From the NCBI GenBank assembly GCA_903903975.1, contig CAIVAS010000043.1:1-35397 (forward strand): a DNA stretch of 35,397 nucleotides. The letters are read 5' to 3'. The notes beneath the pieces were generated by a model. It was not told the origin of the DNA. It was given only the letters and a program-made list of their open reading frames with translations, and ran no database searches. Both the position numbers and the translations under genes were made by a program. This DNA comes from an uncultured Burkholderiales bacterium. Lineage in GTDB: Bacteria > Pseudomonadota > Gammaproteobacteria > Burkholderiales > Burkholderiaceae_E. Of the stretch, positions 35,248 through 35,397 are shown one piece after another (position 1 is the stretch's first letter; each line of letters opens with the position of its first letter).

Positions 35248-35397
35248 ATTTCGGACAGCAACTGATTAACGGCCTGGTGATGGGCCATGCCTTCGCGCTG
35301 GTCGCGATCGGCTGGACCGTGCTGCTCGGTGTGGCGCGTCTGGTCAATTTCGGCCACGGGCAGATGTATATGCTCGGCGCCTTCGTGACCTGGTTTG
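35244..35397 (+). CDS. livH: Branched-chain amino acid-type ABC permease, LivH-like, cut by window end
   Basis: The first 51 residues are visible, beginning MNFGQQLINGLVMGHAFALV, then LLGVARLVNFGHGQMYMLGAF. This is the conserved LivH opening, with the first membrane span and the 'NFAHGelyMlGAf' motif. The ATG overlaps the livF stop as ATGA. The rest, and presumably the partner permease gene (livM), lie beyond the window. Confidence 0.92.
   Translation, partial: MNFGQQLINGLVMGHAFALVAIGWTVLLGVARLVNFGHGQMYMLGAFVTWF

Overview
The window comes from a moderately GC-rich proteobacterium. Gene families, codon use and the company they keep suggest a betaproteobacterium, probably of the order Burkholderiales, but nothing here fixes the genus. 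Its centre is a complete type VI secretion system (T6SS) locus of about 25 kb on the plus strand (6277-31249), flanked by metabolic and envelope genes.

Left flank (1-6026): a truncated phosphoserine aminotransferase gene and an aldo/keto reductase gene lie on the minus strand. Divergent from them is a large two-part protein that joins an FAD/NAD(P)-dependent ferredoxin-reductase-type oxidoreductase to a patatin-like phospholipase with a DUF3734-like tail. Three small envelope genes follow: an adhesin-E-like exported protein, a small lipoprotein and an M48-type zinc metalloprotease.

T6SS (6277-26546): the order is tssB, tssC, hcp (tssD), tssE, tssF, tssG, tssH (clpV), vgrG (tssI), a MORN-like repeat protein, a DUF4280 PAAR-like protein, a small single-pass membrane protein, tssJ, tssK, tssL, tssM, tssA. 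All 13 core components are present. Sheath (TssB/C), tube (Hcp), baseplate (TssE/F/G/K), spike (VgrG plus PAAR-like tip), membrane complex (TssJ/L/M), cap protein (TssA) and sheath-recycling ATPase (ClpV) can thus be made from one transcription unit. Many genes overlap by 1-13 bases, which points to translational coupling. No Fha, PpkA, PppA or TagF gene is present. TssL has no peptidoglycan-binding domain and TssM has lost its P-loop.

The most unusual part is the 3' end of that unit (26536-31249). Two tandem, overlapping genes encode TPR proteins with C-terminal GT41 (O-GlcNAc transferase/SPINDLY) domains, and the first is directly coupled to tssA. The two copies differ at conserved active-site motifs. 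A glycosyltransferase pair working with a T6SS is the best candidate here for an undescribed system.

Right flank (31250-35397): an intergenic repeat array inside an inverted repeat separates the T6SS unit from a convergent PRISE-like NAD(P)-dependent reductase gene. Divergent from that gene is a branched-chain amino acid-type ABC transporter operon (binding protein, two ATPases, and a permease cut off by the window edge).
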